Assembly: GCA_022560875.1 (NCBI GenBank)
Contig: JADFSH010000004.1
Location: 1-64,000, forward strand
Direction: 5' to 3'
DNA length: 64,000 bases
From: Planctomycetota bacterium
GTDB lineage: Bacteria > Planctomycetota > Phycisphaerae > Phycisphaerales > SM1A02
In this document: positions 27,581-35,920 of the stretch, piece by piece
How positions within the stretch are numbered: position 1 is the stretch's first letter
How the letters are laid out: each line of letters begins with the position of its first letter
Notes under the pieces: model-generated
The model's database searches: none
Seen by the model: the letters and a program-made list of their open reading frames with translations, nothing else
Told to the model about the DNA's origin: nothing
Made by a program: the position numbers and the translations under genes

Positions 27581-27919
27581 ATGCAATCAACGACTTGCTT
27601 TGTATTCGTTGATCTGGAACAGTTGGCCCGGACTCAGACCCGCATGATGCTGGATGGAACGATGAAGCCCGCGAGATACCTGATACCGTTCCTGTGCGAG
27701 AGTCTCCACGAGATTCAAGACCGGGCGGGCGTAGCTCGTGGTCGGATGCATGATTTCCAGGCGACGTTTTGTAGCCGACTCGCATCAGCACATATCCCGC
27801 TTCATGAGTTGCAGCGTTTATCGGGTCATGGTGATATCGCTACGCTGGCTAAGTTCTATCTGGCCCCACAAGAGGGCGCGGCGGATCGCGTGAGGGCGGC
27901 GCTGGCATCGGTCGCGTAA
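27581..27919 (+). pseudogene. C-terminal remnant of a tyrosine recombinase (integrase)
   Basis: About 112 codons at the 3' end of a longer open frame. They match the C-terminal catalytic part of phage/element integrases: VFVDLEQLA, IQDRAGVARGRMHDFQATF, then LQRLSGHGDIATLAKFYLAP with the third His and the catalytic Tyr. The usual His-x-x-Arg box (HDLR) reads HDFQ, so a catalytic Arg is lost. The N-terminal DNA-binding and first catalytic Arg regions are missing. It cannot be an active integrase. It is adjacent to a terminator at 27958 and the right direct repeat at 28018, as expected for an integrase at an element end. Confidence 0.65.
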
Positions 27920-27957
27920 TGCGGGCGGGTGACAAGCAGGTGACAACGAACGAAAGC

Positions 27958-27980
27958 AGCCCGTGCAAGCGGGCTTTTTT
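27958..27980 (+). terminator. Short Rho-independent terminator after the integrase remnant
   Basis: AGCCCG (27958-27963) pairs with CGGGCT (27970-27975) around a six-base loop, followed by a run of T. Confidence 0.75.
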
Positions 27981-28017
27981 ATTCAATGAGGCGGGTTTTA
28001 AGTGAGGGTTTGTGTAA

Positions 28018-28032
28018 TTGGAGTGTTCCTCA
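28018..28032. repeat. Right 15-bp direct repeat (candidate attachment site)
   Basis: TTGGAGTGTTCCTCA, exact copy of 25830-25844. Confidence 0.6.
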
Positions 28033-28232
28033 AGAACTACCCAGAATGATCAAACAGGCATATTTTTCATAACCCCTTTGTCTACAGATATTTCCACTTA
28101 TACGACTTGATGCGAAAACTAGGCCCGTCGATAACGTAGGAGCCGTGATTCACCGGTATCTCGGCCTGAAACGACTCGGACGAAGCCACGTTCGAGCCGC
28201 AGGGGTAGTTGACGCAATCGAAGGAGGCGGAG

Positions 28233-30380
28233 ATGCCACAGAAGAAAAAGACCACGCCAAAAGAAGGCTCCGCAGAGACGCAAACTGACCATAGCGACAG
28301 TAGCGAGATTCCGAATATCTCCCCGCCGCGTGGCTTCTCTCCCAAGGATGACAAGAAACTTCAGGATCTCACCTCGGGCATCCAGGAAAGTACTCATCAG
28401 TTTCCTTCAGAGGCGATCAAGGAAGTCCTCAACGTGCTGATGGTGGTGGAGCGACAGTTCGACAAGCTTCGTGATGAACAGCAGAAACAGGAAGCGGTGT
28501 ACGATGAACTGATTCAGAAAATTCAGGTCATCGAGAAAGCCGAGTCGAAACTCAGTAACGATCGCAAGAAGCTTGCCGCCGACCGAAAAAAAGTCGCTGA
28601 AACAGACAAGATTGCTCTGGAGATGATCGAAGAAAGTCGGCAGACCCTCCTGCAGAAACAGAAACAATTTCAGTCCGAACGCCAATCGAGTGTCAAAGAA
28701 CTCGCAAAACTGCGCAGCGAAATCGAACAGGAGTCAAAGTCGCTTCATGCCGAACGCAATAATCTGATTCAAAAAACGGAAAAGGCGGAAAACAAGGCCC
28801 ATGAGCATTCACATATAATTGAGGAACTCAACGCCGACCGTACGAAACTAGCCGCCCGAGTCGAGCAACTGCAGGATGAGGCTCAACAGGCTACGCACCG
28901 AGCCAAGAAAGCTTCCCGTGAAACTCAAGAACTTGAGTTACAGACTGTGAGTCAGCGAGAAGATGTTCAATCGCGTATCGATGAACTCCAGGGCGATCGC
29001 AATCTCCTGAACGCCCGCGTGGAGGAAATAGAGCAGGAACGCAACAATCTTCTCCGCCTGCGGGATGAGGCCGAGGCCCGAAACCAGGAACTTGAACTCC
29101 GTCTCGGCGAAATGACCGATCAGGGCGAACTCCTTCAAAATCGCCTTGATGAAATCCAAAATGAGGGTAATGGAAATGAGACGCATGCCGACTCATTGCA
29201 TGATCGCATCGCCCAACTCGAAGAGGACCTTGCCGATCGTGATCGCGTGATTGCCTCATTGCAGGAGCAAGCCAAATCAGTCTCTGGGAAGGAGATGACT
29301 GCACAATCGGCTGCTGAGGAAAGCGAAATACAGACGCTCCGGAATCGAGTGGCCGAGCTTGAAAATGAACTCGCCGCCGCGCGAAAGGCATCCTCCGGGC
29401 CGATGAATGATCCGAATGAGTCACCCCCCGCCGATCTCGAGCAGATCAAGGAGAACCTGAAGGAGGCCGCGATTCACCTGCACCGTCGCCAGGAGCGGTT
29501 GCACCGGGCTCGCCGGTTAGCACGCGAAAGCAGGCAAACGTCGACTCAGGTCAAACCTCAAGCGTTACCAGCGCAAACCCACGAGGAAGAGGCCGATCTC
29601 AAACGCTGGGTCCAAAACCAGCGTCAGCGTCTTGCTCACGATCGGACAAGGCTCAAGGACATGGAATCGCGTATGATCAAGATATGGGCTCCCCGGAACG
29701 CCGCGCTGATCGTTTCCGCCCTGGGTCTGCTCCTGACCATACTTGTCGTGGCGAGTTGGCTGACGACAAGTTATGTATTCCCCGCTCACATTTCCGCATC
29801 GGTAACGCTCAAACCCAAAACCAGCAGTCTTGATCCCCTGACCGAAGAGCAGACTGCCAGTTGGCAGCTATGGCATGCGGAACTCGTGCAGGATGACGGA
29901 TTCAAGAAGACGCTGCTCAAGCGTATGCGGGATCGCCAGATGCCAGTTGAAACCATCGATCTGGATGAGTTCTTGGAGGAAAACCTCAGCCTCGACACCG
30001 GTATGCCCGGCGAACTGACGATGACGCTCAGCGGCACAAAGAAGCTGGAAATCACGGATCTGCTCGACGTGATCACTTCAACCGTACTGACCGAATCCAG
30101 TCGCCAACTCAAAAAACGCACCGATGGCGCCATTGCCACGGCATCCAACGAGCGAAAGGAGAGCGGCATCAGTCGTTACGCCGTCATCAATCCCACCGCG
30201 ATCCAAGATCATCGCAAGTTCTGGATGGCGCCAATATTCCTCCTGTATGGCGTACTGGCGTTCGGCGTGTTCAAGTTCGCCCTCAATCAGATGACTCAGG
30301 TGAAGCGCGTAATCAATGAAGAGGTCATTGATACGGACGAAAGCGAGATCTTCAACGACGATGTCCTGACCTCTGATTGA
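28233..30380 (+). CDS. Long coiled-coil membrane protein with Wzz-like two-helix topology
   Basis: A 715-residue protein. The N-terminal 50 residues are polar and probably disordered; from about 50 to 470 it is a long coiled coil rich in Glu, Gln, Lys and Arg with heptad-like spacing. The first membrane helix lies near residues 488-512 (AALIVSALGLLLTIL) and a second near 662-683 (FWMAPIFLLYGVLAFGVF), with a soluble domain of about 150 residues between them. This layout, with residues such as ISASVTLKPKTS after the first helix and YAVINPTAIQ just before the second, resembles chain-length regulators (Wzz/GumC). The coiled coil then lies inside the cell. The ATG at 28233 is fixed by GGAGG in front. 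The family is uncertain. Confidence 0.65.
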   Translation: MPQKKKTTPKEGSAETQTDHSDSSEIPNISPPRGFSPKDDKKLQDLTSGIQESTHQFPSEAIKEVLNVLMVVERQFDKLRDEQQKQEAVYDELIQKIQVIEKAESKLSNDRKKLAADRKKVAETDKIALEMIEESRQTLLQKQKQFQSERQSSVKELAKLRSEIEQESKSLHAERNNLIQKTEKAENKAHEHSHIIEELNADRTKLAARVEQLQDEAQQATHRAKKASRETQELELQTVSQREDVQSRIDELQGDRNLLNARVEEIEQERNNLLRLRDEAEARNQELELRLGEMTDQGELLQNRLDEIQNEGNGNETHADSLHDRIAQLEEDLADRDRVIASLQEQAKSVSGKEMTAQSAAEESEIQTLRNRVAELENELAAARKASSGPMNDPNESPPADLEQIKENLKEAAIHLHRRQERLHRARRLARESRQTSTQVKPQALPAQTHEEEADLKRWVQNQRQRLAHDRTRLKDMESRMIKIWAPRNAALIVSALGLLLTILVVASWLTTSYVFPAHISASVTLKPKTSSLDPLTEEQTASWQLWHAELVQDDGFKKTLLKRMRDRQMPVETIDLDEFLEENLSLDTGMPGELTMTLSGTKKLEITDLLDVITSTVLTESSRQLKKRTDGAIATASNERKESGISRYAVINPTAIQDHRKFWMAPIFLLYGVLAFGVFKFALNQMTQVKRVINEEVIDTDESEIFNDDVLTSD

Positions 30381-30658
30381 GAGGAATAAGTCTCCGAAAG
30401 ATCAATACAGGTCTAGCGAACTGCCTGATAATAATGTCATGAGGGCGCTGAAAGTCGTTTATTCTGCCTATCTCAACTTCACTTGTTCGCGAGCCCGGTA
30501 ACTACGTAACAGTGGGGAGGATTTGCGTTTTCTTCCTCCCGATAACCCCCAACACGACATCGCCGAAGCGGCTTCAGGGGAATTGAAGTCGATGATATAT
30601 GTTCGGATGCATTCCGGAATACTCGGAGTGTGCCAGCATGATTAATGGAGGGTACGCC

Positions 30659-30958
30659 ATGCTTCGTCTCGTTCGCGATGCTCGACTAACTCCAAAAACA
30701 CAGACCACTTCATTCCCATTTCCCGCGAGATCTGACAATCACAATCCGAAACCGCACTCGCCCGTCGGCCACAAGACTCTTTCCACGTCGATCCTGTTGA
30801 GTATCGGACAGTTCCCTCCCGACCAACCTCGCATCGGTCTTTCCACCGGCGAACTGCTCAATGCCATCAATTGCATGAGCCGTCGCATGGATGATCTCGC
30901 CCGCCATCTCAACTGCTTCGGGCACTTCGATGACGACGACACGCCCCGGGCCGCGTAA
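30659..30958 (+). CDS. Small hypothetical protein
   Basis: A 99-residue frame starting at ATG 30659, with GGAGGG seven bases upstream, a good site. It begins MLRLVRDARLTPK, is rich in Pro, Ser and Thr in the first half and has a charged helical second half (LSTGELLNAINCMSRRMDDLARHLN) before a DDDD tail. There is no signal peptide or membrane segment. It is flanked by the coiled-coil protein and a convergent secreted protein. The clean ribosome-binding site favours a real gene; no family was recognised. Confidence 0.45.
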   Translation: MLRLVRDARLTPKTQTTSFPFPARSDNHNPKPHSPVGHKTLSTSILLSIGQFPPDQPRIGLSTGELLNAINCMSRRMDDLARHLNCFGHFDDDDTPRAA

Positions 30959-30984
30959 GCATCATTCCTCTCCCCTGCCATTTC

Positions 30985-31599
30985 TCAACCATCCAAAGCG
31001 GTCATACGCTTGACGGTTTTTTTCATGAGTTGGCGAATTCGCGCAGCCCGATAGTCCGGATCGTTGTTGATTGTGGCCGCGACCTCATGATCACTGGTTC
31101 CCGCGTCGGTGTCGCGCCCTGAGCTACGATGAAGCAACGGTTCGAAGGTGGCGTCAGAGAACGTCGCCTCCGACCTCACCCCCAAATTTCTCGTATCCAG
31201 ACGATTCGAATGAGACCGTTTGTCAAGCAGGCCGATTTTCTCTTGGCTTGCCGGTTGTTCAACATCACGCAGAAACGACGGTCGTCCGATATAAAAAACC
31301 GTCCCCCCGGGAATGAGCGGCACAAGCCCGTCTTCGGATGGGACATACAGTGACCGTTCGAACACCGCGTACAACCCGCCGTTGATACGCATAAACCGGT
31401 CATCCGTGCCCGAGATGCGATAGACCCGGTCGAAGTTGGCGGGTTGACGCAGATCCGCCCCGAGCACCCGCAGGCTCCGGCTCAGTGGCCCGAGATCACC
31501 CACGTTTTCTTCAACGGCTTTCAGCTCCTGCTGCCCGGAGGCGGCTTGGACCAGCAGCAAAACCACAACTGCGCTTCGTGATATCAGCATTCCCTTCAT
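30985..31599 (-). CDS. Secreted hypothetical protein
   Basis: A 204-residue protein with a signal peptide (MKGMLISRSAVVVLLLVQAASG, cleavage near residue 22). The mature part is soluble, mixed, with a beta-rich middle (LYAVFERSLYVPSEDGLVPLIPGGTVFYIG) and a basic, helical C-terminus. GAGG eight bases upstream supports the start. Nothing identifies a function. It is convergent with the small gene to the left and divergent from the MOSC gene to the right. Confidence 0.6.
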   Translation of the reverse strand: MKGMLISRSAVVVLLLVQAASGQQELKAVEENVGDLGPLSRSLRVLGADLRQPANFDRVYRISGTDDRFMRINGGLYAVFERSLYVPSEDGLVPLIPGGTVFYIGRPSFLRDVEQPASQEKIGLLDKRSHSNRLDTRNLGVRSEATFSDATFEPLLHRSSGRDTDAGTSDHEVAATINNDPDYRAARIRQLMKKTVKRMTALDG

Positions 31600-31671
31600 G
31601 CGTTTGGCCTCATCGGCGAGACGACAACCACAACTTGATCGATAACCTCGCCGGTCAGGCTATTATACTGC

Positions 31672-32148
31672 ATGATGAGCGATGTCACTCCCAGCATTCT
31701 CTCCCTGAACATTTCGCCGGGTGGGATCCCCAAGACCCCGGTCGAGATCGTCCAAGTAACGACCGAAGGCTTCGCCGGCGACAGTCACGATCACGACAAG
31801 CACAACGGTCCGTTCATGGCCCTCAGCCTGCTCGACATCGAAGACTACCAGGATCTCCAGGCCGAGGGGTATGACGTGTTTCCGGGGGCGACCGGCGAAA
31901 ATATAACCTGCCAGAACCTCTCCATCGATGAACTGCAAATCGGGGACCGGCTCCGGTTTGCGGGCGGGGTGGAAGTTGAGTTGACCAAAAAGCGCAAACC
32001 CTGCTTCGTCCTCGACGCCATCGATCCCCGGCTCAAGGAGGTCATCGTGGACCGCTGCGGATTTCTCGCCAAGGTCATCATCCCCGGTGAGCTGCGCCAA
32101 GGCGAGACGATCGAGGTAGTGGGGCGGGAATTCGGAGTTAGCAGTTAG
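31672..32148 (+). CDS. MOSC-domain protein
   Basis: A 158-residue single-domain MOSC protein. The start SLNISPGGIPK and the GFAGDSHDHDKHNG region, then GATGENIT and VELTKKRKPC with the conserved Cys, match the fold that binds molybdenum cofactor or handles its sulfur. Small MOSC proteins may carry or release sulfurated molybdenum cofactor. A MobA gene follows 25 bp downstream and a molybdoenzyme gene is convergent beyond it, so a role in molybdenum cofactor handling is likely. Two adjacent ATGs (31672, 31675) are possible starts. Confidence 0.88.
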   Translation: MMSDVTPSILSLNISPGGIPKTPVEIVQVTTEGFAGDSHDHDKHNGPFMALSLLDIEDYQDLQAEGYDVFPGATGENITCQNLSIDELQIGDRLRFAGGVEVELTKKRKPCFVLDAIDPRLKEVIVDRCGFLAKVIIPGELRQGETIEVVGREFGVSS

Positions 32149-32173
32149 GATTAAGGGGGAATGGTTATGGCTC

Positions 32174-32752
32174 ATGGCTCAGGAAAAATGGCCACATACC
32201 GGGGCAATCCTCTGCGGCGGATCGTCATCGCGTATGGGTGCGCCCAAGCATGACCTGAAACTACCCAGTGGAAGGACCATGATCCAGATCGTGGTCGATA
32301 CGGTAGAGGAGGTTTGTCAGCGCATCGTCATCCTCGGCCCGGATGCGATTCTTCCCGATCTGCCGCATGTTCATGATCTGCGAAATGACCAAGGACCGCT
32401 GGCGGGGATCGAATCGTTGCTCGCAAGCGGCCTGGATGAGCACTACCTTGTTGTGCCGTGCGATGTGCCGCTGATCACCGAGGAGCTGTTGCGAAGACTC
32501 ACGATCGAATCGGACTCGCTGGCGACGGTCTTCCGCATCGAGGGTTCGGATTCGCTCGAATCGCTCCCCCTGCGTATTTCCTCGATGGCACATAACGCAG
32601 CATCCAGCCATCTTGACGCGGGCAGTCGGGCGGTGCATCGACTGCTTAACGATATGACCAGACAGGAAGTTATACTCACGCCGTCAGAAACGAGAGCCTT
32701 ACGCAATATCAACACGCCGGAAGCATACCGTCGCCTTACCCATACCGAATGA
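32174..32752 (+). CDS. mobA: Molybdenum cofactor guanylyltransferase (MobA)
   Basis: A 192-residue nucleotidyltransferase. ILCGGSSSRMGAPKHDLKL is the GTP-binding and catalytic loop (G-G-x-S-x-R-M-G-x-x-K), and VVPCDVPLIT is the later metal-binding stretch. It should attach GMP to molybdopterin to form the bis-MGD precursor used by enzymes of the DMSO-reductase family, such as the YdeP-type enzyme encoded next door. It follows the MOSC gene, probably in one transcript. No clear Shine-Dalgarno decides between nearby starts; 32174 opens just before the conserved loop. Confidence 0.9.
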   Translation: MAQEKWPHTGAILCGGSSSRMGAPKHDLKLPSGRTMIQIVVDTVEEVCQRIVILGPDAILPDLPHVHDLRNDQGPLAGIESLLASGLDEHYLVVPCDVPLITEELLRRLTIESDSLATVFRIEGSDSLESLPLRISSMAHNAASSHLDAGSRAVHRLLNDMTRQEVILTPSETRALRNINTPEAYRRLTHTE

Positions 32753-32777
32753 GCGTATGCTCGTCTTCCCGACGCGG

Positions 32778-34961
32778 TTATTCCCCGGCCTCAACCCGCA
32801 CGACTACATTTTTAAATGCCGGTGTCTTTGATTGTTTATCGGCCACCTTGGGGATCAGGACGTTCGCCTCGGGGTAATACATCACCGCGTTGCCGGGGGG
32901 GATGTCGATGACCCTCACCAGGAAGTTTGGAATCTCACCCGTCTCGCTCGTGATCTTGGCCGGCTCATCGACCTGAAGCCCCAACGCCCGGATATCCTTT
33001 TCACTCATCATGATAACATCGCGCCGCTCCTGGCCTCGATACAGATCGTGTTCTTCGTAGACGACGGTGTTGAACTGCCCCTCACTGCGCACGGTCATGA
33101 GACGCAGTTCAAACTCACCACTCGCCTTCAACTCCGGCAGATCGATCACATGGGCTATCGCTTTTTTTGAAAACGTGGAGAATTCAGGCTCGTGGAATGT
33201 ACGCCCGGCGATGTGAAATTCCTGCTTCGTATCGTCGATCTTCCCGATTGCCTCGTAACCGGGAATGATCTGCCCAATCGCCTCGCGGATGCGGCCATGT
33301 TCGCGCATCATGTCCCAGTCGAGACTTCCCTCATCACCCAGCACCGCCTGCGCAATCGACGCGATCACTCCCACCTCGCTCCGCGGACCTTCGTAGCGCG
33401 GCACGCCGCCTTCGCTGAGACGCACGAAATTGAACATGGATTCCTGCGTCGTCATCTGGGCCTCCTCGTCGCGGGCCTGCACGGGCAGGATAATCGTCTC
33501 CTTGCCCCGGCCACGGACGTGACCCGTGTTGAGCGTGGTGCTGAGATAGACGACTTGATCGATTCGGCTCATCGCTTCGGCGGCAAAAATCGAATCCGGA
33601 TTTGAGCCGTAGAGGTTGCCCCCCAGGCACATCGCAAACTTCATTTTCTTCTTGTGCGCCTGAAGAATGCAGCCGAGGGTGTCGAGCCCCTTGGTCGTGG
33701 GAAGCTTCAGATCAAAGGCGGCCTGCAAGCGCTCGAAGATGGCATCCTTAAGCTGAGGCGTCACGCCCATCGATCCGATTCCTTGTACGTTGGAATGACC
33801 ACGCAGAGGAAGCAGCCCGCATCCCGGCCTGCCAATCATGCCCCGGGCCAGGGCGAGATTGGCGATCATCTGTACGTTTTGAACGCCATTCTCGTGATGT
33901 GTGATCCCCATCGCCCAGGCGAAGATGGTCCTGCGCGATGAGGCATACAACGCCGCCGCCTTCTTGATCGTGCCGCGCGGCACGCCGGATTTCTCGACGA
34001 TTTCGTTCCATTCCCGATCGCGGAGATGCTGGGCCAGTTCATCCCAGCCTTCAACATAGCGACGGACGAACGGCGCCTCGACCTTGCCCCGGGCCATGAT
34101 TTCCTTCAATACCCCCGCAAGAAAAGCAATATCCCCCCCGATGTGAGGCTGGACATACAGATCGGCGATCTTTGACGCCCATAACATGCTCCTGATATCC
34201 GAAGGCACCTTGAACCGAACCAGCCCGATTTCCTTCAACGGATTGATTACGATGATCTTCCCGCCCCGACGGCGCAGCTCGATGAGCGATCGCATCAGTC
34301 GGGGATGATTCGAGGCGGGATTCGCCCCGATGAGCACAATCAGATCGGCCTGATCGATGTCTTCGAGGACGATGGTTGCGGTTCCGGATCCGGTGACGCT
34401 GGTAAGCCCCACGCCGGACGCCTGATGGCAGTAGTAGGAACAGCTGTTGACGTTGTTCGTGCCGTAGATACGGGCGAAGAGCTGGAGCAGGAACCCGGCC
34501 TCGTTGGAGGAGCGACCGGAGAAATAGAAGAAGCTGTGAGCCGGCTTGGTCTTGCTTATTTTTGTGGCGATGCGCTCGATCGCTTCACCCCATTCGATTT
34601 TTTTGTAATGGCTGTCCAGCGGCCCCATATAGAGCGGCTCGGTGAGACGGCCCGCCGCTTCGAGTTGGCGGGAGGAGAATGTGGCGAGCTTTTCTAGACT
34701 GTGATCGTCGAAAAAATGTTCGGGAATCCCCCCCTGGAGATCGGCAGCCATGGCCTGGACGGATTTTTTGCAGACTTCAGGGAACTTTCCCTTCTCATTA
34801 ACCATCCCACCCTTTTGTCCGCCCATTCCCAGCGCGCACGTTTTGCAGGTGTTCTTTGACCGGAGTGCACGGTACATCCGCCGCACGCCCCCGGTGGCGC
34901 GGGCCTGTTTCAGGGTATAGATTATCGCCGGCCATCCGCCGCCAGCCTTTACCTTGCGCAT
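32778..34961 (-). CDS. FdhF/YdeP-family molybdopterin oxidoreductase
   Basis: A 727-residue enzyme of the DMSO-reductase superfamily. The N-terminus has NTCKTCALGMGG (C39, C42) and a further Cys near 64, as in YdeP-type enzymes that keep an iron-sulfur site. SYYCHQASGVGL, GANPASNHPR and NVQGIGSMG follow the usual order of cofactor-binding segments. It binds bis-MGD and lacks a signal peptide, so it is cytosolic. The ATG at 34961 has GAGG in front; the frame to 35033 adds 24 residues. MobA and MOSC genes are convergent. In E. coli YdeP is linked to acid resistance; here the substrate is unknown, and formate dehydrogenase activity is only one possibility. Confidence 0.88.
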   Translation of the reverse strand: MRKVKAGGGWPAIIYTLKQARATGGVRRMYRALRSKNTCKTCALGMGGQKGGMVNEKGKFPEVCKKSVQAMAADLQGGIPEHFFDDHSLEKLATFSSRQLEAAGRLTEPLYMGPLDSHYKKIEWGEAIERIATKISKTKPAHSFFYFSGRSSNEAGFLLQLFARIYGTNNVNSCSYYCHQASGVGLTSVTGSGTATIVLEDIDQADLIVLIGANPASNHPRLMRSLIELRRRGGKIIVINPLKEIGLVRFKVPSDIRSMLWASKIADLYVQPHIGGDIAFLAGVLKEIMARGKVEAPFVRRYVEGWDELAQHLRDREWNEIVEKSGVPRGTIKKAAALYASSRRTIFAWAMGITHHENGVQNVQMIANLALARGMIGRPGCGLLPLRGHSNVQGIGSMGVTPQLKDAIFERLQAAFDLKLPTTKGLDTLGCILQAHKKKMKFAMCLGGNLYGSNPDSIFAAEAMSRIDQVVYLSTTLNTGHVRGRGKETIILPVQARDEEAQMTTQESMFNFVRLSEGGVPRYEGPRSEVGVIASIAQAVLGDEGSLDWDMMREHGRIREAIGQIIPGYEAIGKIDDTKQEFHIAGRTFHEPEFSTFSKKAIAHVIDLPELKASGEFELRLMTVRSEGQFNTVVYEEHDLYRGQERRDVIMMSEKDIRALGLQVDEPAKITSETGEIPNFLVRVIDIPPGNAVMYYPEANVLIPKVADKQSKTPAFKNVVVRVEAGE

Positions 34962-35196
34962 GGTTCGCCTCGTTAGTATCGCGCCTATCAAACGTCTGCA
35001 CAGCATACCCCCTTCGGAGAATGACCTGCTCACAACGGATCAGATTATTCACATGAACGGAGCCGGATACCCACGTCGTGGATCAGGACGCCTTTTTCAT
35101 CAACCAGAAGTCATTACAGGATAGAGGGGAATCCCGGCAGCTTGTCAAGGGTCAGGCTATATAGTTTGTTCACCTCGACCCACCAAGGAGCGCATC

Positions 35197-35889
35197 ATGA
35201 CGCTGAAAGCATCTTCGATCACCAATCCTTGTCACCTTTCTGCCTTCAAACTAGGCCTGTTAGTCCTGGCCGGGCTTTTTCTTATGGCCATGACCCGCCA
35301 GCCCGCGCCCGTCTCGCAACTATCGCGGCTGGAGATCATTCGTGATGGCAACGTCATGGCGGTGCTCGATGCCGATGCCCAGGGCGGGATTCTTCGTCTC
35401 ATGGATCGTCAGGGGCGAAACATCCTGACCCTTGGGGCAGATGTCTCCGGCAACCCGCTCATCACCCTTCATGCCCGGAACGGAACGCGGGTGCTGGCGC
35501 TGAAAGCTTCTGAGGATGGCTTCCTGATCACGCAACAACTGGGTGATGAAGAAAGCATCCTCTTCGACACCGAGCTTGACGGTCGGGACAGCCCTGATCG
35601 TTTGAACACCATCAAGGTCATTGCCGGTCGCCTGGGACAGATGAATACCTCCATCCGCGACTTGGAGCATCAGCAACGGGATCTGGCTGATCAGATGCGC
35701 GACATCCGACCCCACGGCAGGGATTCCTCCATCGTCGAAAGAAACCGCCGGACGATTCAAGATCTGGAGCGGCAGGCCAAAAACCAGGACCGCCTGATCG
35801 AGCAGATGAAGTCAGATCTCAATCGGCGCAGGACGGATCTCTATGATCTCCGTCGTCGCATCCGCGACCTCGAGCGACGCAGACCCTGA
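35197..35889 (+). CDS. Membrane-anchored or secreted protein with a coiled-coil tail
   Basis: A 230-residue protein. An N-terminal hydrophobic segment (about 17-33, FKLGLLVLAGLFLMAM) is a signal or anchor. The middle (about 40-130) is beta-rich with repeated units such as NVMAVLDADAQGGILRLMDRQG, NILTLGADVSG and TRVLALKASEDG, suggesting a small repeat fold. From about 145 to the end it is a charged coiled coil with many Arg, Asp and Glu. The start is fixed by AAGGAG seven bases upstream. No family was recognised. A GC palindrome lies just after the stop, facing the convergent decarboxylase. Confidence 0.6.
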   Translation: MTLKASSITNPCHLSAFKLGLLVLAGLFLMAMTRQPAPVSQLSRLEIIRDGNVMAVLDADAQGGILRLMDRQGRNILTLGADVSGNPLITLHARNGTRVLALKASEDGFLITQQLGDEESILFDTELDGRDSPDRLNTIKVIAGRLGQMNTSIRDLEHQQRDLADQMRDIRPHGRDSSIVERNRRTIQDLERQAKNQDRLIEQMKSDLNRRRTDLYDLRRRIRDLERRRP

Positions 35890-35891
35890 GC

Positions 35892-35905
35892 CCCCCCCGG
35901 GGGGG
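35892..35905. terminator. GC palindrome between convergent genes
   Basis: CCCCCCCGGGGGGG between the two gene ends. It could form a hairpin but has no T-run. Confidence 0.4.
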
Positions 35906-35920
35906 ATCGGAAGTCAGTTT

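Larger units (their letters stand above)
25830..28032. mobile_element. Degenerate integrated element bounded by 15-bp direct repeats
   Basis: The sequence TTGGAGTGTTCCTCA occurs at 25830-25844 and again at 28018-28032, framing an AT-richer segment of about 2.2 kb. Inside are an excisionase-like helix-turn-helix frame, a small unknown gene, a methyltransferase gene and the C-terminal remnant of a tyrosine recombinase. A second shorter direct repeat, GGGTGACAAG, lies inside each end (25952-25961 and 27927-27936). The repeats look like the two halves of an attachment site, and the remnant recombinase next to one of them fits. The element appears unable to excise now. Nothing in the window proves the site or the age. 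Confidence 0.6.
27920..28232. other. Intergenic region at the right end of the element
   Basis: About 310 bp. Holds GGGTGACAAG (27927-27936), a terminator (27958-27980) and the right 15-bp direct repeat (28018-28032). The rest, up to the coiled-coil gene start, shows nothing recognisable. Confidence 0.55.

Noticed and set aside
28082-28397. Minus-strand frames over the coiled-coil gene start
   Set aside because: They are opposite a gene with a strong ribosome-binding site and consistent coiled-coil product.
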